Source: Corynebacterium aquilae DSM 44791
Lineage (GTDB): Bacteria > Actinomycetota > Actinomycetes > Mycobacteriales > Mycobacteriaceae
Assembly: GCF_001941445.1 (NCBI RefSeq)
Contig: NZ_CP009245.1
Span: 829,992-893,991 of the forward strand
Direction: 5' to 3'
DNA length: 64,000 bases
Shown: positions 35,865-44,719 of the stretch, piece after piece
Layout of the letters: every line of letters begins with the position of its first letter
Position numbering within the stretch: the first letter of the stretch is position 1
The notes under the pieces: generated by a model
Told to the model about the DNA's origin: nothing
Seen by the model: only the letters and a program-made list of their open reading frames with translations
Database searches by the model: none
Program-made: the position numbers and the translations under genes

Positions 35865-36503
35865 GTGACCCCAACTACCACCGGTAAAAAACCACGCCTG
35901 CGCATCGTCGTACTGGCCTCCGGCGCAGGCACCCTCGCCGAAGCCATCTTCCGCGCAGCAGGAGACAACTACCAGGTCGTAGCACTGGTCACCGACACGA
36001 CATGTCCGGCACTCGACAAAGCCACCGCCGCAGCAATCACCTCGACGGTGGTGCCGCTGTCCGACTACCCCGACCGCGACACCTGGAACACCGCGCTGAC
36101 CCGCACGGTCTCCCAATACCAGCCAGACATCGTCGTATCCGCAGGATTCATGCGAATCCTCAACGCGTCGTTCCTCCAGACCTTTGACTCCCGCGTCATC
36201 AACACCCATCCCGCACTCCTGCCCGCCTTCCCCGGCGCACATGCAGTGCGGGATGCACTGCATTATGGGGTAAAAATCACCGGCACCACCGTCCACGTCG
36301 TGGACACCGGCGTCGACACCGGCCCCATCATCGCGCAACAAGCAGTCCCCGTCGCACCCGACGACACCGAAAGCTCGCTGCACGAACGCATCAAAAAAAT
36401 CGAACGCGAACTCATCGTGACGGTCCTCAACGACAACCCCCTCGCCGCTATCGCCGCGGCACTGAACACCCGGGGCGATGGCGCCCCACACCACAACCAG
36501 TGA
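35865..36503 (+). CDS. purN: Phosphoribosylglycinamide formyltransferase
   Basis: 212 residues. The N-terminus has RIVVLASGAGTLAEAI, and the catalytic region INTHPALLPAFPGAHAVRDAL and TVHVVDTGVDTGPII are present, with the Asn-His-Asp set of the family. It adds the formyl group to GAR in purine synthesis. The GTG at 35865 is preferred because a -10 hexamer lies seven bases upstream and the residues before it are not protein-like. purH follows after 84 bases. Confidence 0.94.
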   Translation: MTPTTTGKKPRLRIVVLASGAGTLAEAIFRAAGDNYQVVALVTDTTCPALDKATAAAITSTVVPLSDYPDRDTWNTALTRTVSQYQPDIVVSAGFMRILNASFLQTFDSRVINTHPALLPAFPGAHAVRDALHYGVKITGTTVHVVDTGVDTGPIIAQQAVPVAPDDTESSLHERIKKIERELIVTVLNDNPLAAIAAALNTRGDGAPHHNQ

Positions 36504-36587
36504 CCACCACTGCAACGGTGCGGTGCCGCACACACGCGGCACCCACCACCTCGACAACAAACTGTGTGAAAGCGACGGCAAACCACC

Positions 36588-38144
36588 ATGAGTGATGACA
36601 AGAAGGCCATCAAACGCGCCCTTATCAGCGTGTACGACAAAACAGGACTCGAAGACCTTGCCCGCGCGCTCAACGACGCCGGCGTGGAAATCGTCTCCAC
36701 CGGATCAACCGCCTCCACCATCTCCAACCTCGGCATCCCCGTCACCCCCGTCGAAGAACTCACCGGGTTCCCCGAATGCCTCGAAGGCCGCGTCAAAACC
36801 CTGCACCCCAAAGTGCACGCCGGCATCCTCGCCGACACCCGCAAAGCCGACCACCTCGCACAGCTCGACGACCTCGGCGTCGCAGCCTTCCAACTCGTCG
36901 TCGTCAACCTCTACCCCTTCACACAAACCGTCGCCTCCGGCGCCGACTTCGACGCCTGCGTCGAACAAATCGACATCGGCGGGCCCTCCATGGTGCGCGC
37001 CGCAGCCAAAAACCACCCCTCCGTCGCCGTCGTTGTCGACCCCAACCGCTACCAAGACGTCACCGCCGCCCTCAACAACGGTGGCTTCACCCGCGAACAG
37101 CGCACCGCACTAGCCGTCGACGCCTTCCGCCACACCGCCGCCTACGACGTCGCCGTCGCCACCTGGCTCGGTGAACAACACAACGACGAGGAATACCAGC
37201 CCTGGATGGGGCTGTCCCTCAACCTGGCACACACCCTCCGCTACGGCGAAAACCCCCACCAAACCGCGGCCCTGTATCTCGATCCCGCCAACGCCACCGG
37301 GCTGGCCCACGCCACCCAGCTGCACGGCAAGGAAATGAGCTACAACAACTACACCGACTCCGACGCCGCCTGGCGGGCCGCCTGGGACCACGAACGCCCC
37401 TGCGTCGCCATCATCAAGCACGCCAACCCCTGCGGCATCGCCGTTTCCGACGAATCCATCGCCGCAGCCCACCGCGCCGCCCACGCCTGCGACTCCGTCT
37501 CCGCCTTCGGTGGCGTCATCGCCGCCAACCGCGAAGTCAGCGTCGAAATGGCCAAACAAGTCGCCGAAATCTTCACCGAAGTCATCATCGCGCCCTCCTA
37601 CGAAGACGGCGCCGTCGAGGTCCTTAGCCAAAAGAAAAACATCCGCATCCTCGTCGCCGAAGCCCCCCACGCCGACACCAAAGAACTCCGCCAAGTATCC
37701 GGCGGCATGCTCGTCCAACAGCGCGACCTCGTCGACGCCGAAGGCGACAACCCCGCCAACTGGACCCTGGCCGCAGGCGAACCCGCCGACGCCGACACCC
37801 TCGCCGAACTCGAATTCGCCTGGCGCGCCGTCCGCGCCGTGAAATCCAACGCCATCCTGCTCGCCCGCGACGGCGCCACCGTCGGCGTCGGCATGGGTCA
37901 AGTCAACCGCGTCGACTCCGCCCGCCTCGCCGTCCAACGCGCCGGCGCCGACCGCGCCCGCGGCAGCGTCGCCGCCTCCGACGCCTTCTTCCCCTTCGCC
38001 GACGGTTTTGAAGTCCTCGCCGAAGCAGGAGTCCGCGCCGTGGTCCAGCCAGGTGGTTCCATCCGCGACAACGAAGTCATCGAAGCCGCCACCAAAGCAG
38101 GCATCACCATGTACCTAACCGGTGCCCGCCACTTCGCGCACTAA
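36588..38144 (+). CDS. purH: Bifunctional AICAR formyltransferase / IMP cyclohydrolase
   Basis: 518 residues. The N-terminal IMP cyclohydrolase domain (residues 1-190) has VSTGSTAS and [16 protein letters not shown]. The C-terminal AICAR formyltransferase has [24 protein letters not shown] and [27 protein letters not shown]. It makes the last two steps to IMP. GTGTGAAAG upstream is a poor ribosome-binding site. The coding strand is very C-rich, like lhr. It ends at a strong terminator. Confidence 0.97.
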   Translation: MSDDKKAIKRALISVYDKTGLEDLARALNDAGVEIVSTGSTASTISNLGIPVTPVEELTGFPECLEGRVKTLHPKVHAGILADTRKADHLAQLDDLGVAAFQLVVVNLYPFTQTVASGADFDACVEQIDIGGPSMVRAAAKNHPSVAVVVDPNRYQDVTAALNNGGFTREQRTALAVDAFRHTAAYDVAVATWLGEQHNDEEYQPWMGLSLNLAHTLRYGENPHQTAALYLDPANATGLAHATQLHGKEMSYNNYTDSDAAWRAAWDHERPCVAIIKHANPCGIAVSDESIAAAHRAAHACDSVSAFGGVIAANREVSVEMAKQVAEIFTEVIIAPSYEDGAVEVLSQKKNIRILVAEAPHADTKELRQVSGGMLVQQRDLVDAEGDNPANWTLAAGEPADADTLAELEFAWRAVRAVKSNAILLARDGATVGVGMGQVNRVDSARLAVQRAGADRARGSVAASDAFFPFADGFEVLAEAGVRAVVQPGGSIRDNEVIEAATKAGITMYLTGARHFAH

Positions 38145-38155
38145 AACCCACCACC

Positions 38156-38201
38156 AAAAGCCCTGTGCACGCCTCCCCACAAGGGGGCAGCACAGGGCTT
38201 T
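38156..38201. terminator. Terminator of purH
   Basis: AAAGCCCTGTGC pairs with GCACAGGGCTTT (12 bases), with an inner CTCCCC/GGGGG stem. Confidence 0.9.
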
Positions 38202-38302
38202 GGCATGCGCCCAACCCACCCACAACCCCCGCCCCCGGGGCATACTAGAAAACACCAACCACCAAACCAAACCACCGAAGATTCGCACAGGAGAAACCCC
38301 AC

Positions 38303-39148
38303 ATGCCACGCCTCAACCCCGGACCCGCAGTCCTATTCGTGCCCTCCAACCGGCCCGAACGATTCGCCAAAGGCGCAGCAGCCGCCGACACCGTCATCCT
38401 CGACCTCGAAGACGGCGCCGGCAACTGCGACAGGAACGAAGCCCGCAGCAACATCGCCAACAGTGGACTCGACCCACAACACACCATCGTGCGGGTCTGT
38501 GGCCCCGACGACGAAGGCTTCGCCGACGACGTCGCAGCCATCAAAAACACCAACTTTCACACCATCATGGTGCCCAAAGTCCAAGCCGAACTCCCCGACA
38601 TCCTCGACGGCTTCGACATCATCGCCATGATCGAAACCCCCACCGCCGTGATCAACCTGCCCCACATCGCCGCCGACCCCCGAGTCGTCGGCCTATTCTG
38701 GGGTGCTGAAGACCTCACCCAATTCCTCGGCGGCACCCACTCCCGCATCCAACCCGACGAAGGTGGCCCCACCGGCCGGCCCGGCCCCTACCGCACCACC
38801 ATGTCCGTCACCCGCTCCCTGATGCACCTCCACGCCGCAGCGAACGGAAAATACGTCCTCGACGCCGTCCACGCAGACTTCAAAGACGATGCCGGACAAT
38901 ACGAAGAAGCCGCCGACGCGGCGCGCAGCGGATTCGCCGGCACCTGCTGCATCCACCCCGCCCAAGTGCCCGTCATCCGTCGCGCCTACACCCCAGACGA
39001 ACACCAACTGCAATGGGCCCGCCGAGTCGTCGAAGAAGCCCAAGCCCACCCCGGAGCTTTCAAACTCGACGGCGAAATGATCGACGCACCCCTGATCAAC
39101 CAAGCCCACCGGGTGGTTAGCCGCGCCGACAACATCAACCCGGCCTAA
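38303..39148 (+). CDS. CitE-like lyase (HpcH/HpaI aldolase family)
   Basis: 281 residues. LFVPSNRPERFAKGAAAADTVILDLEDG, the IAMIETPTAVINLPHIA segment with its metal-binding Glu, and CCIHPAQVPVI mark the CitE-like TIM barrel. Stand-alone members act as citramalyl-CoA, malyl-CoA or 3-hydroxy-acyl-CoA lyases rather than citrate lyase; no alpha or gamma lyase subunit lies nearby. A GGAGAAACC site precedes the ATG. It stands between purH and amtR with terminators on both sides. Confidence 0.85.
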   Translation: MPRLNPGPAVLFVPSNRPERFAKGAAAADTVILDLEDGAGNCDRNEARSNIANSGLDPQHTIVRVCGPDDEGFADDVAAIKNTNFHTIMVPKVQAELPDILDGFDIIAMIETPTAVINLPHIAADPRVVGLFWGAEDLTQFLGGTHSRIQPDEGGPTGRPGPYRTTMSVTRSLMHLHAAANGKYVLDAVHADFKDDAGQYEEAADAARSGFAGTCCIHPAQVPVIRRAYTPDEHQLQWARRVVEEAQAHPGAFKLDGEMIDAPLINQAHRVVSRADNINPA

Positions 39149-39168
39149 ACCGCGCCCAACAACACAAC

Positions 39169-39209
39169 GGCGGGTGACGGGAAACCACCGCAGTTTCCCG
39201 TCACCCGCC
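39169..39209. terminator. Long hairpin between the citE-like gene and amtR
   Basis: Arms 39169-39185 and 39193-39209 pair perfectly over 17 bases with a seven-base loop. There is no T-run, yet the position at the convergence of two genes suggests termination of both. Confidence 0.75.
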
Positions 39210-39239
39210 ACGCGGGAAAAGCACAAGCACACACGCCAA

Positions 39240-39926
39240 CTATTTCTCGTCGGCGTTAGCCTCCGCCTGATTGAGCACCCCAACACACCAAGCAACCCGC
39301 TCTGCCGGAAGCTCCGCGCCAATCACCTTCAACGCGGCATCAGCCAACATGATGGCCGTATCCGGCAAGGCCTGCTCGCCGGAAGGAGAAAAGGGGGCGG
39401 TGCCATTGTTTGGGCGCATCTCCGTCACCGTCTGGGAAAGCAAAAACGGCAGCTGTGCCCGCGGGTCACCCGCGCCGACAATATCCTCGGCAATTTCCTC
39501 AAACACCCGCGCCAGGGCAGCCCGCTCATGGTGGAACTCCGCGAACTCCTCACTGACCGCAATCGGCAACTGGTACAGGCGGCCCAAGTTCCACCGGGAA
39601 CTCAGCAACAGGCGCGCCTCGGCCGCGACTAAAGCCCACAAACGCAGACTCGGAGTGCCCCCGGCCTCCGAAAGAGTTTCCGCAATCTGCATCGACGGCT
39701 CCGTGGTGGACTTCAGCAAGCTGATAAAAATATCCGACTTGGAAGGGAAGTGGTAGTACAAAGAAGCCTGCCGAATACCCACCGCATCGGCAATCTGGTG
39801 CGTCGAGGTGGTGGCATAGCCCTGGGTGGTGAACAGCTCAGCAGAGGCGTCGAGAATCTCCTCCCGAGCAGTACTTCCTTTCCTGCGGGGGCTGTGTTTG
39901 CGGGGGCGTCCAACTGCGCCAGCCAT
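39240..39926 (-). CDS. amtR: TetR-family master regulator of nitrogen control AmtR
   Basis: 228 residues. The N-terminus MAGAVGRPRKHSPRRKG and the helix-turn-helix TSTHQIADAVGIRQASLYYHFPSKSDIF match my memory of C. glutamicum AmtR very closely, as does LWALVAAEARLLLSSRWNLGRLYQLPI. AmtR represses nitrogen-assimilation genes and is released by adenylylated GlnK rather than by a small ligand. A DUF294-like gene ends 14 bases upstream, so the two form an operon. I find no obvious AmtR box at its own promoter. Confidence 0.9.
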   Translation of the reverse strand: MAGAVGRPRKHSPRRKGSTAREEILDASAELFTTQGYATTSTHQIADAVGIRQASLYYHFPSKSDIFISLLKSTTEPSMQIAETLSEAGGTPSLRLWALVAAEARLLLSSRWNLGRLYQLPIAVSEEFAEFHHERAALARVFEEIAEDIVGAGDPRAQLPFLLSQTVTEMRPNNGTAPFSPSGEQALPDTAIMLADAALKVIGAELPAERVAWCVGVLNQAEANADEK

Positions 39927-39940
39927 AAGACAATGATCCT

Positions 39941-40870
39941 TTACGCATCGTGGTGGCGGGCAGCAACGCTACGAGCCACATCGGCTAGTTCACGGCAGCT
40001 TGCGCCAAGCAGGCTGCGCTGGATGAGGGGGAGGTTGCTAAAACGCTGCGGCTTAACACCGGTGCGAGTAGACCACAGGAACAGATAGGTGCGCATACCG
40101 GCTGCCCACGCCTGATTCAAGCTGGTAGCTTCCGCTTCGGTCAACACGCCTCTGGCGGCAGCCACCGCGAGCCGGGTCGGTGTGTGCGTGGAGCGCACCC
40201 CGGCCGCGAAACCAGCCCACCGGGCCAAACGGGCTGCAGGAACGACAAGGTGCTCGCGGATATCAAAAACCACATCCTTGTCCGGCAACCCACTTTTTAC
40301 CGACAAGGCCGGCGGACGATGAGACAAGGCATCGGCGCGCAAAACATCTGCAACCACCTTCAGCCCGCTATCGCCACATTCGGCGCGAGCAGCCACATTG
40401 ATGGCGAAGTTGCCCCAGGTGCCGGCGTCGTTGATCAGACCAAGCACCTCCGCGTCACGGCGCGCCACCGCATCGCTGGCCTCCAGCTGCCATTGATCAG
40501 CGCTGCGGGCGGGCAGGGGAGTACGAACCGTCAGGCCTGCACTGCGAAGAAGCTCCGCCGCCTTGTCCTGATCACTGTCGGTGCCCCACGTCAGCAAGCG
40601 CACCCGGGAATCAACCAAGCCCTCGAGACGACCGAAAGCACCCGAAGGATAAAACTGTGCCTCCGGGCTAGCGTCTTCTTTGAGGGCAGGGGAGTTGAGC
40701 ACCTGGATGACGATGGTCGAAAACCACGCGCCGAGTTCTTTGGCGTCTCCGTCGTGGTGGGCGGCCTGCTGAAGCAGATCGTGGGCATCAGCGAGAATGC
40801 CACGAGCCATCGCAGTGCTCACGCACTGGGGGGCCTCAGCGGCGAGCTGATGGAGGGAGTCATGCAACAT
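39941..40870 (-). CDS. DUF294-like putative nucleotidyltransferase-associated protein
   Basis: 309 residues. The C-terminal part (DIREHLVVPAARLARWAGFAAGVRSTHTPTRLAVAAARGVLTEAEATSLNQAW) fits the DUF294 substrate-binding helical domain found after GlnD-type nucleotidyltransferase domains. The middle has GAFGRLEG and TWGTDSDQDKA where the family usually has GS.GR.E and TDQDNA, so the catalytic domain looks degenerate. No CBS domains are present. Co-transcription with amtR suggests a role in nitrogen signalling, but that is inference. Confidence 0.65.
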   Translation of the reverse strand: MLHDSLHQLAAEAPQCVSTAMARGILADAHDLLQQAAHHDGDAKELGAWFSTIVIQVLNSPALKEDASPEAQFYPSGAFGRLEGLVDSRVRLLTWGTDSDQDKAAELLRSAGLTVRTPLPARSADQWQLEASDAVARRDAEVLGLINDAGTWGNFAINVAARAECGDSGLKVVADVLRADALSHRPPALSVKSGLPDKDVVFDIREHLVVPAARLARWAGFAAGVRSTHTPTRLAVAAARGVLTEAEATSLNQAWAAGMRTYLFLWSTRTGVKPQRFSNLPLIQRSLLGASCRELADVARSVAARHHDA

Positions 40871-41031
40871 GGATTATCGCTTTGCGCCGGGGTGGATGGG
40901 GAGTAAGAGTTCGCACGTCCGGTTGGGTCGGTGCGGGTTAGCAACATTTACGGTGAATTCACCGGATGGATGTTTCTCACATAGTACAAGCACCATGGCC
41001 TGTAGCCGGTGCTCGGTGCCTAGGTATGCGT

Positions 41032-41061
41032 AAAGCCCACCGGAAATAACCGGTGGGCTTT
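41032..41061. terminator. Terminator of the rpmB-rpmG-rpsN-rpsR operon
   Basis: AAAGCCCACCGG pairs with CCGGTGGGCTTT perfectly over 12 bases with a six-base loop. It lies 80 bases past the rpsR stop. Confidence 0.88.
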
Positions 41062-41144
41062 AACAGTGGGCGTCGGATCGAAATTCAACGCCCGTCGCAT
41101 CAAGTGCGATAAAGGCTGTCAAACTGTCCTTGCGACCGTCGTGT

Positions 41145-41393
41145 TTAGCGGCTGGTGAAAGGCAGGAGAGCCATTTCGCGAGCGTTCTTCACGGCGGTGG
41201 CGACCTGACGCTGCTGCTGCGGGGTCAGGCCGGTGACGCGGCGAGAACGGATCTTGCCACGATCGGAGATGAACAGGGACAGGGTGTTGATGTCCTTGTA
41301 GTCCACCTCAGAGATGCCCTTAGCCTTGAGCGGATTCTTCTTGGGGCGGCGGGACTGCTCCATCCGCGCCTTCTTCATGTTGGTGCGCTTCAT
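41145..41393 (-). CDS. rpsR: 30S ribosomal protein S18, zinc-ribbon-free form
   Basis: 82 residues; [50 protein letters not shown] is standard S18. The CxxC pairs that mark zinc-binding S18 paralogues are absent. It is last in the four-gene operon, 12 bases after rpsN. Confidence 0.96.
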   Translation of the reverse strand: MKRTNMKKARMEQSRRPKKNPLKAKGISEVDYKDINTLSLFISDRGKIRSRRVTGLTPQQQRQVATAVKNAREMALLPFTSR

Positions 41394-41405
41394 TAGAAAA
41401 CTCCC

Positions 41406-41711
41406 TTACCAGCTGGACTTACGAACGCCGGGAAGCTCACCGCGGTGAGCCATCTCACGGACACGGACACGAGACAAACCGAACTTGCGCAGGTAACCGC
41501 GCGGACGGCCGTCGGCAGCGTCGCGGTTGCGAACGCGGACCGGGGAGGCGTCACGGGGCTGGCGGTTCAGCTCGTACTGAGCGTCCAGGCGCTCCTCGTC
41601 GGTGGAGTTGGGGTTCTTGATGATGGCCTTGAGCTCGTTGCGGCGCTCCGCGTAGCGGGCGACGATTTCCTTGCGCTGCTCGTTCTTGGCGATCTTAGAC
41701 TTCTTAGCCAT
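41406..41711 (-). CDS. rpsN: 30S ribosomal protein S14, long zinc-independent form
   Basis: 101 residues, the long form without CxxC motifs; [33 protein letters not shown] is the conserved C-terminus. It lies between rpmG and rpsR with short gaps. Confidence 0.96.
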   Translation of the reverse strand: MAKKSKIAKNEQRKEIVARYAERRNELKAIIKNPNSTDEERLDAQYELNRQPRDASPVRVRNRDAADGRPRGYLRKFGLSRVRVREMAHRGELPGVRKSSW

Positions 41712-41714
41712 GAA

Positions 41715-41879
41715 TTATCGCTCCTCGCGGAATTCGACGTGCTTGCGGGCGATCGGATCGTACTTCTTCAGGGTCATACGATCCGGGTTGTTGCGCTTGT
41801 TCTTACGGGTGACATAGGTGTAACCGGTGCCAGCCGTAGACTTCAGCTTGATGATTGGACGAATATCATTACGTGCCAT
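41715..41879 (-). CDS. rpmG: 50S ribosomal protein L33, zinc-independent form
   Basis: 54 residues: [19 protein letters not shown], then [14 protein letters not shown] and [18 protein letters not shown]. No cysteines, so this is the zinc-free type. The stop lies three bases before the rpsN start, and rpmB ends three bases upstream. Confidence 0.96.
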   Translation of the reverse strand: MARNDIRPIIKLKSTAGTGYTYVTRKNKRNNPDRMTLKKYDPIARKHVEFREER

Positions 41880-41882
41880 CTG

Positions 41883-42119
41883 TTAGATCTTCTCCCCACG
41901 TGCGCGGATCGCGGCAACGACGGACTCGATGCCATCGCGATCGATAACCTTCAGGCCCTTGGTGGACACAGTCAGGGTGATGGTACGGCCCTCAGAGGGC
42001 AGGAAGAACTTGCGGCGCTGCACGTTGGGATTCCAACGGCGGTTGGTGCGCCGGTGCGAGTGCGAGACCGACTTGCCGAAACCCGGCTGACGTCCCGTGA
42101 CCTGGCAAATTGCCGACAT
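41883..42119 (-). CDS. rpmB: 50S ribosomal protein L28, zinc-independent form
   Basis: 78 residues starting [20 protein letters not shown], with [21 protein letters not shown] single cysteine remains, so there is no zinc ribbon. AGAAAGAAAG upstream of the ATG at 42119 may serve as ribosome-binding site. First gene of the operon. Confidence 0.96.
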   Translation of the reverse strand: MSAICQVTGRQPGFGKSVSHSHRRTNRRWNPNVQRRKFFLPSEGRTITLTVSTKGLKVIDRDGIESVVAAIRARGEKI

Positions 42120-43176
42120 GGACTTTCTTTCTCCTAGCCGCCCACGTGCAACGGTGGCCGCAGCCGCACCAGAAAACAACTTTCCGGGGCGCGACCAATG
42201 CCAGCTGACGGGGCGTTAAACGAACATTTTGACAACAGCAAGGGACAACCATACATGTTTTTGGCCGTGTTTCCTAATCGGGATTCTCATACCACCCCGC
42301 GGTAAGGAAGCGTCCCCGCGACACAGCGTGAAGCGATCTTCGATTTTGGCCATGTCGACTGTTATTAGTGTGACTGCTGGCGTGGAATGGTGCACTTGGG
42401 GCGATTGGCTCCGTGCGGACCGTCATGCTTCTTTGCAAGCGAAGAATCTGACAATCGTTCACGGGGAGCGATTCTTCACCCTCGTTGGTGCTCGCGGGAT
42501 CGCGTGCCTCAAAGCTTTTGTGACGGGCCGAAGATGACTTTCGAGGGACTGTTGGCGTCTGAAGACAAGGTGGATTGCTAGCTGACGTCATCGCGCGCGG
42601 CATTCAACCCGTTTCCGTATATATAGGGACGGCGTGAAATGCGGTGGGGTAGGGCGAGCTTTGTTGTGCTGTGCGGTCGCTTCCAAGACCCTTATTCGTT
42701 TATCGTCACGGTCGGGGTTCGATTGGTTTTCCTGCCGGGTTTTCTTCGCCTGCCCGCGCTTGCCCTGCTCGCAGGATAGGCGTGGGCGTATTTTTAGAGG
42801 ACATGAGTGTCCTAACCCGGTAGAGTCGCTGCAAGTGATATCGCCGTTTTTATCGTTCTAGATGTGCGTTTAGAGGGCGTGTTGCTAGTGGAGGCAGGGG
42901 TGGCAAAGGGGTAGGGGTAGTGGGGATTTAGGTTTTTGGCGTTGCTAACTGTAGGATTCCCTAGAGTTGCCCACATATGGGCTCCGCTCGTAGACACCAT
43001 TTCTGTTAAACGCAGCCAAGGAATGACTCTCCACTTAGTTCACCTTGAGTGTTGAGAATGCTGCGCTTAACCGGCGAGGTCTCGGTTCCGGCGGCTTATC
43101 AACAGGAACCACTCTCCGGCTTCCAGGCTGGAAGAGCTCTACGGCAATGGTCAACCTTATTTTTAAAAGGATCGGT
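42120..43176. other. Gene-poor region between the two divergent ribosomal-protein clusters
   Basis: About 1.05 kb. I find no convincing gene; a 61-codon frame around 42352-42537 has no good start signal and unconvincing composition. It holds a perfect palindrome AGGACA-TGAG-TGTCCT (42798-42813), a hairpin TTCCAG-G-CTGGAA close to rpmE2, and presumably promoters for both clusters. No sequence that I would accept as a Zur box was seen. Confidence 0.45.
42798..42813. promoter_or_regulatory. Perfect palindrome, possible operator
   Basis: AGGACA, four bases, TGTCCT, in the gap before rpmE2. The binding protein is unknown. Confidence 0.35.
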
Positions 43177-43443
43177 ATGAAGAAGGATATCCACCCTGAC
43201 TACCACCCGGTGGTCTTCCAGGATGCCGGCACGGGCTTCAAGTTCTTGACCCGTTCCACCGCCACCTCCCAGCGCACCGTCGAATGGGAAGATGGCAACG
43301 AGTACCCGCTGATCGTCGTTGACGTCACCAGCGAGTCCCACCCGTTCTGGACCGGCGCACAGCGTGTCATGGACACCGCTGGTCGTGTCGAGAAGTTCCA
43401 GCGTCGTTACGGCAACCGCGCTCGTCGCACCAAGAAAGACTAA
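43177..43443 (+). CDS. rpmE2: 50S ribosomal protein L31 type B
   Basis: 88 residues beginning [28 protein letters not shown] and ending [20 protein letters not shown]. This is the zinc-free type B. AAAAGGATCGGT precedes the ATG. rpmF starts 15 bases after the stop. Confidence 0.96.
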   Translation: MKKDIHPDYHPVVFQDAGTGFKFLTRSTATSQRTVEWEDGNEYPLIVVDVTSESHPFWTGAQRVMDTAGRVEKFQRRYGNRARRTKKD

Positions 43444-43458
43444 AGGAGGGAAAGAAAA

Positions 43459-43632
43459 ATGGCAGTTCCGAAGCGTCGCATGTCGCGTGCTAACACCCAC
43501 TCTCGCCGCTCTCAGTGGAAGGCCGACAATGTCGCCCTCCAGGAGGTCAAGATCAACGGTCGCGCTCACCTGATCCCGCGCCGTCTGGTCAAGGCAGCTC
43601 AGCTCGGCCTCGTTGAGGTTGAGCAGTTCTAA
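43459..43632 (+). CDS. rpmF: 50S ribosomal protein L32, zinc-free
   Basis: 57 residues: [20 protein letters not shown], then [33 protein letters not shown]. The usual zinc cysteines are missing. A strong AAAGGAGGG site lies 9-15 bases upstream. It forms an operon with rpmE2. Confidence 0.95.
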   Translation: MAVPKRRMSRANTHSRRSQWKADNVALQEVKINGRAHLIPRRLVKAAQLGLVEVEQF

Positions 43633-43679
43633 GAGCCTTGTGAGACTCCATCGCCTTCGTGTTGAAGGTTGATAAGTAG

Positions 43680-43717
43680 AAAACCCGCTATCTACCATTG
43701 GTAGGCAGCGGGTTTTT
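43680..43717 (+). terminator. Terminator of rpmE2-rpmF
   Basis: AAACCCGC pairs with GCGGGTTT, with an inner CTACCA/TGGTAG stem; the T-run follows. Confidence 0.9.
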
Positions 43718-44026
43718 GCTGTGACGTGCACTATTGGGGTGGGGGTGGAAAGTTAAGGGTTTCGTTAATTTTTTGGTTTCCGTGGGGTTGTTGAGGGTTT
43801 CCATGGGTAGACTAGTTTCTTAGTATCCGAGCTGTTTCTGGGTCAGGCGCTCTAGAAAAGCCCGTTGTTTTTACTGTGGGTATATTTCAGGGCTTCTGCT
43901 TCCAATGGGGCTTGGATGATTGACGTAACGTTTGAAAGTTCGTCTAGTGTCTGAACACCGCTTGTGGCGGTGTCTTTGGCACGTTGATCGCATTAATGTC
44001 GGTAGTTTTTCGCACGCAGAGGCACA
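43718..44026. promoter_or_regulatory. Region upstream of mprA
   Basis: About 300 bases, T-rich. It contains a compact hairpin ACACCGC/GCGGTGT (43955-43973) followed by CTTT, which may be an attenuator or terminator, and TTGACG-type hexamers near 43920. No gene. Confidence 0.45.
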
Positions 44027-44719
44027 ATGAAAATTCTTGTAGTAGATGACGAGCAGGCCGTCCGGGAATCACTGCGCCGGTCTTTAACGTTTAACGGCTA
44101 CACGGTTGTGCTTGCCGAAGACGGCGAACACGCCTTGAAGATGATTCAGTCCGAGCAGCCAGATCTGGTGATCTTGGATGTGATGATGCCGAGGCTGGAT
44201 GGTCTTCAGGTGTGTCGCACGCTCCGCGGAGACGGTGATGACCGACCCATTTTGGTGTTGACGGCGCGCGATGGTGTGTCCGATCGTGTTGCCGGCTTGG
44301 ATGCTGGCGCCGATGATTACCTCCCGAAGCCTTTTGCGTTGGAGGAGCTTTTGGCGCGTGTGCGTAGCTTGTTGCGCCGTGCTGCGGCGGAGGCTACGAC
44401 GACGCAGTCGACTGCGCGTCTGACGTTTGAGGATTTGCGCCTGGATCCGGAGACTCGGGATGTGGTCCGCGGTGATCGTCAGATCAGCCTGACGCGGACG
44501 GAGTTCGCGTTGTTGGAGTTGTTAATGCGCAACCCGCGTCGCGTTTTGTCGCGTACTGCGATCCTGGAGGAAGTGTGGGGTTATGATTTCCCGACTTCCG
44601 GCAACGCCCTCGAGGTGTACATCGGTTATCTGCGACGTAAGACTGAGGCTGGAGGGGAATCCCGTCTGATTCACACTGTGCGCGGTGTGGGCTACGTTCT
44701 GCGGGAGACTGCACCGTGA
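44027..44719 (+). CDS. mprA: Response regulator MprA
   Basis: 230 residues of the OmpR family. The receiver domain has the acidic pocket DDE (7-9) and phosphoacceptor Asp51 in VILDVMMP; Thr and Lys of LVLTARD and LPKPF are present. The C-terminal winged helix ends [17 protein letters not shown]. The stop overlaps the mprB GTG by four bases. In relatives MprAB senses envelope stress and controls htrA/pepD, which follows here. Confidence 0.93.
   Translation: MKILVVDDEQAVRESLRRSLTFNGYTVVLAEDGEHALKMIQSEQPDLVILDVMMPRLDGLQVCRTLRGDGDDRPILVLTARDGVSDRVAGLDAGADDYLPKPFALEELLARVRSLLRRAAAEATTTQSTARLTFEDLRLDPETRDVVRGDRQISLTRTEFALLELLMRNPRRVLSRTAILEEVWGYDFPTSGNALEVYIGYLRRKTEAGGESRLIHTVRGVGYVLRETAP

Noticed and set aside
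42229..42537. A 102-residue frame upstream of the rpmB operon
   Set aside because: No ribosome-binding site, no domain, and it lies in the presumed promoter region; retained only as an unlikely possibility.
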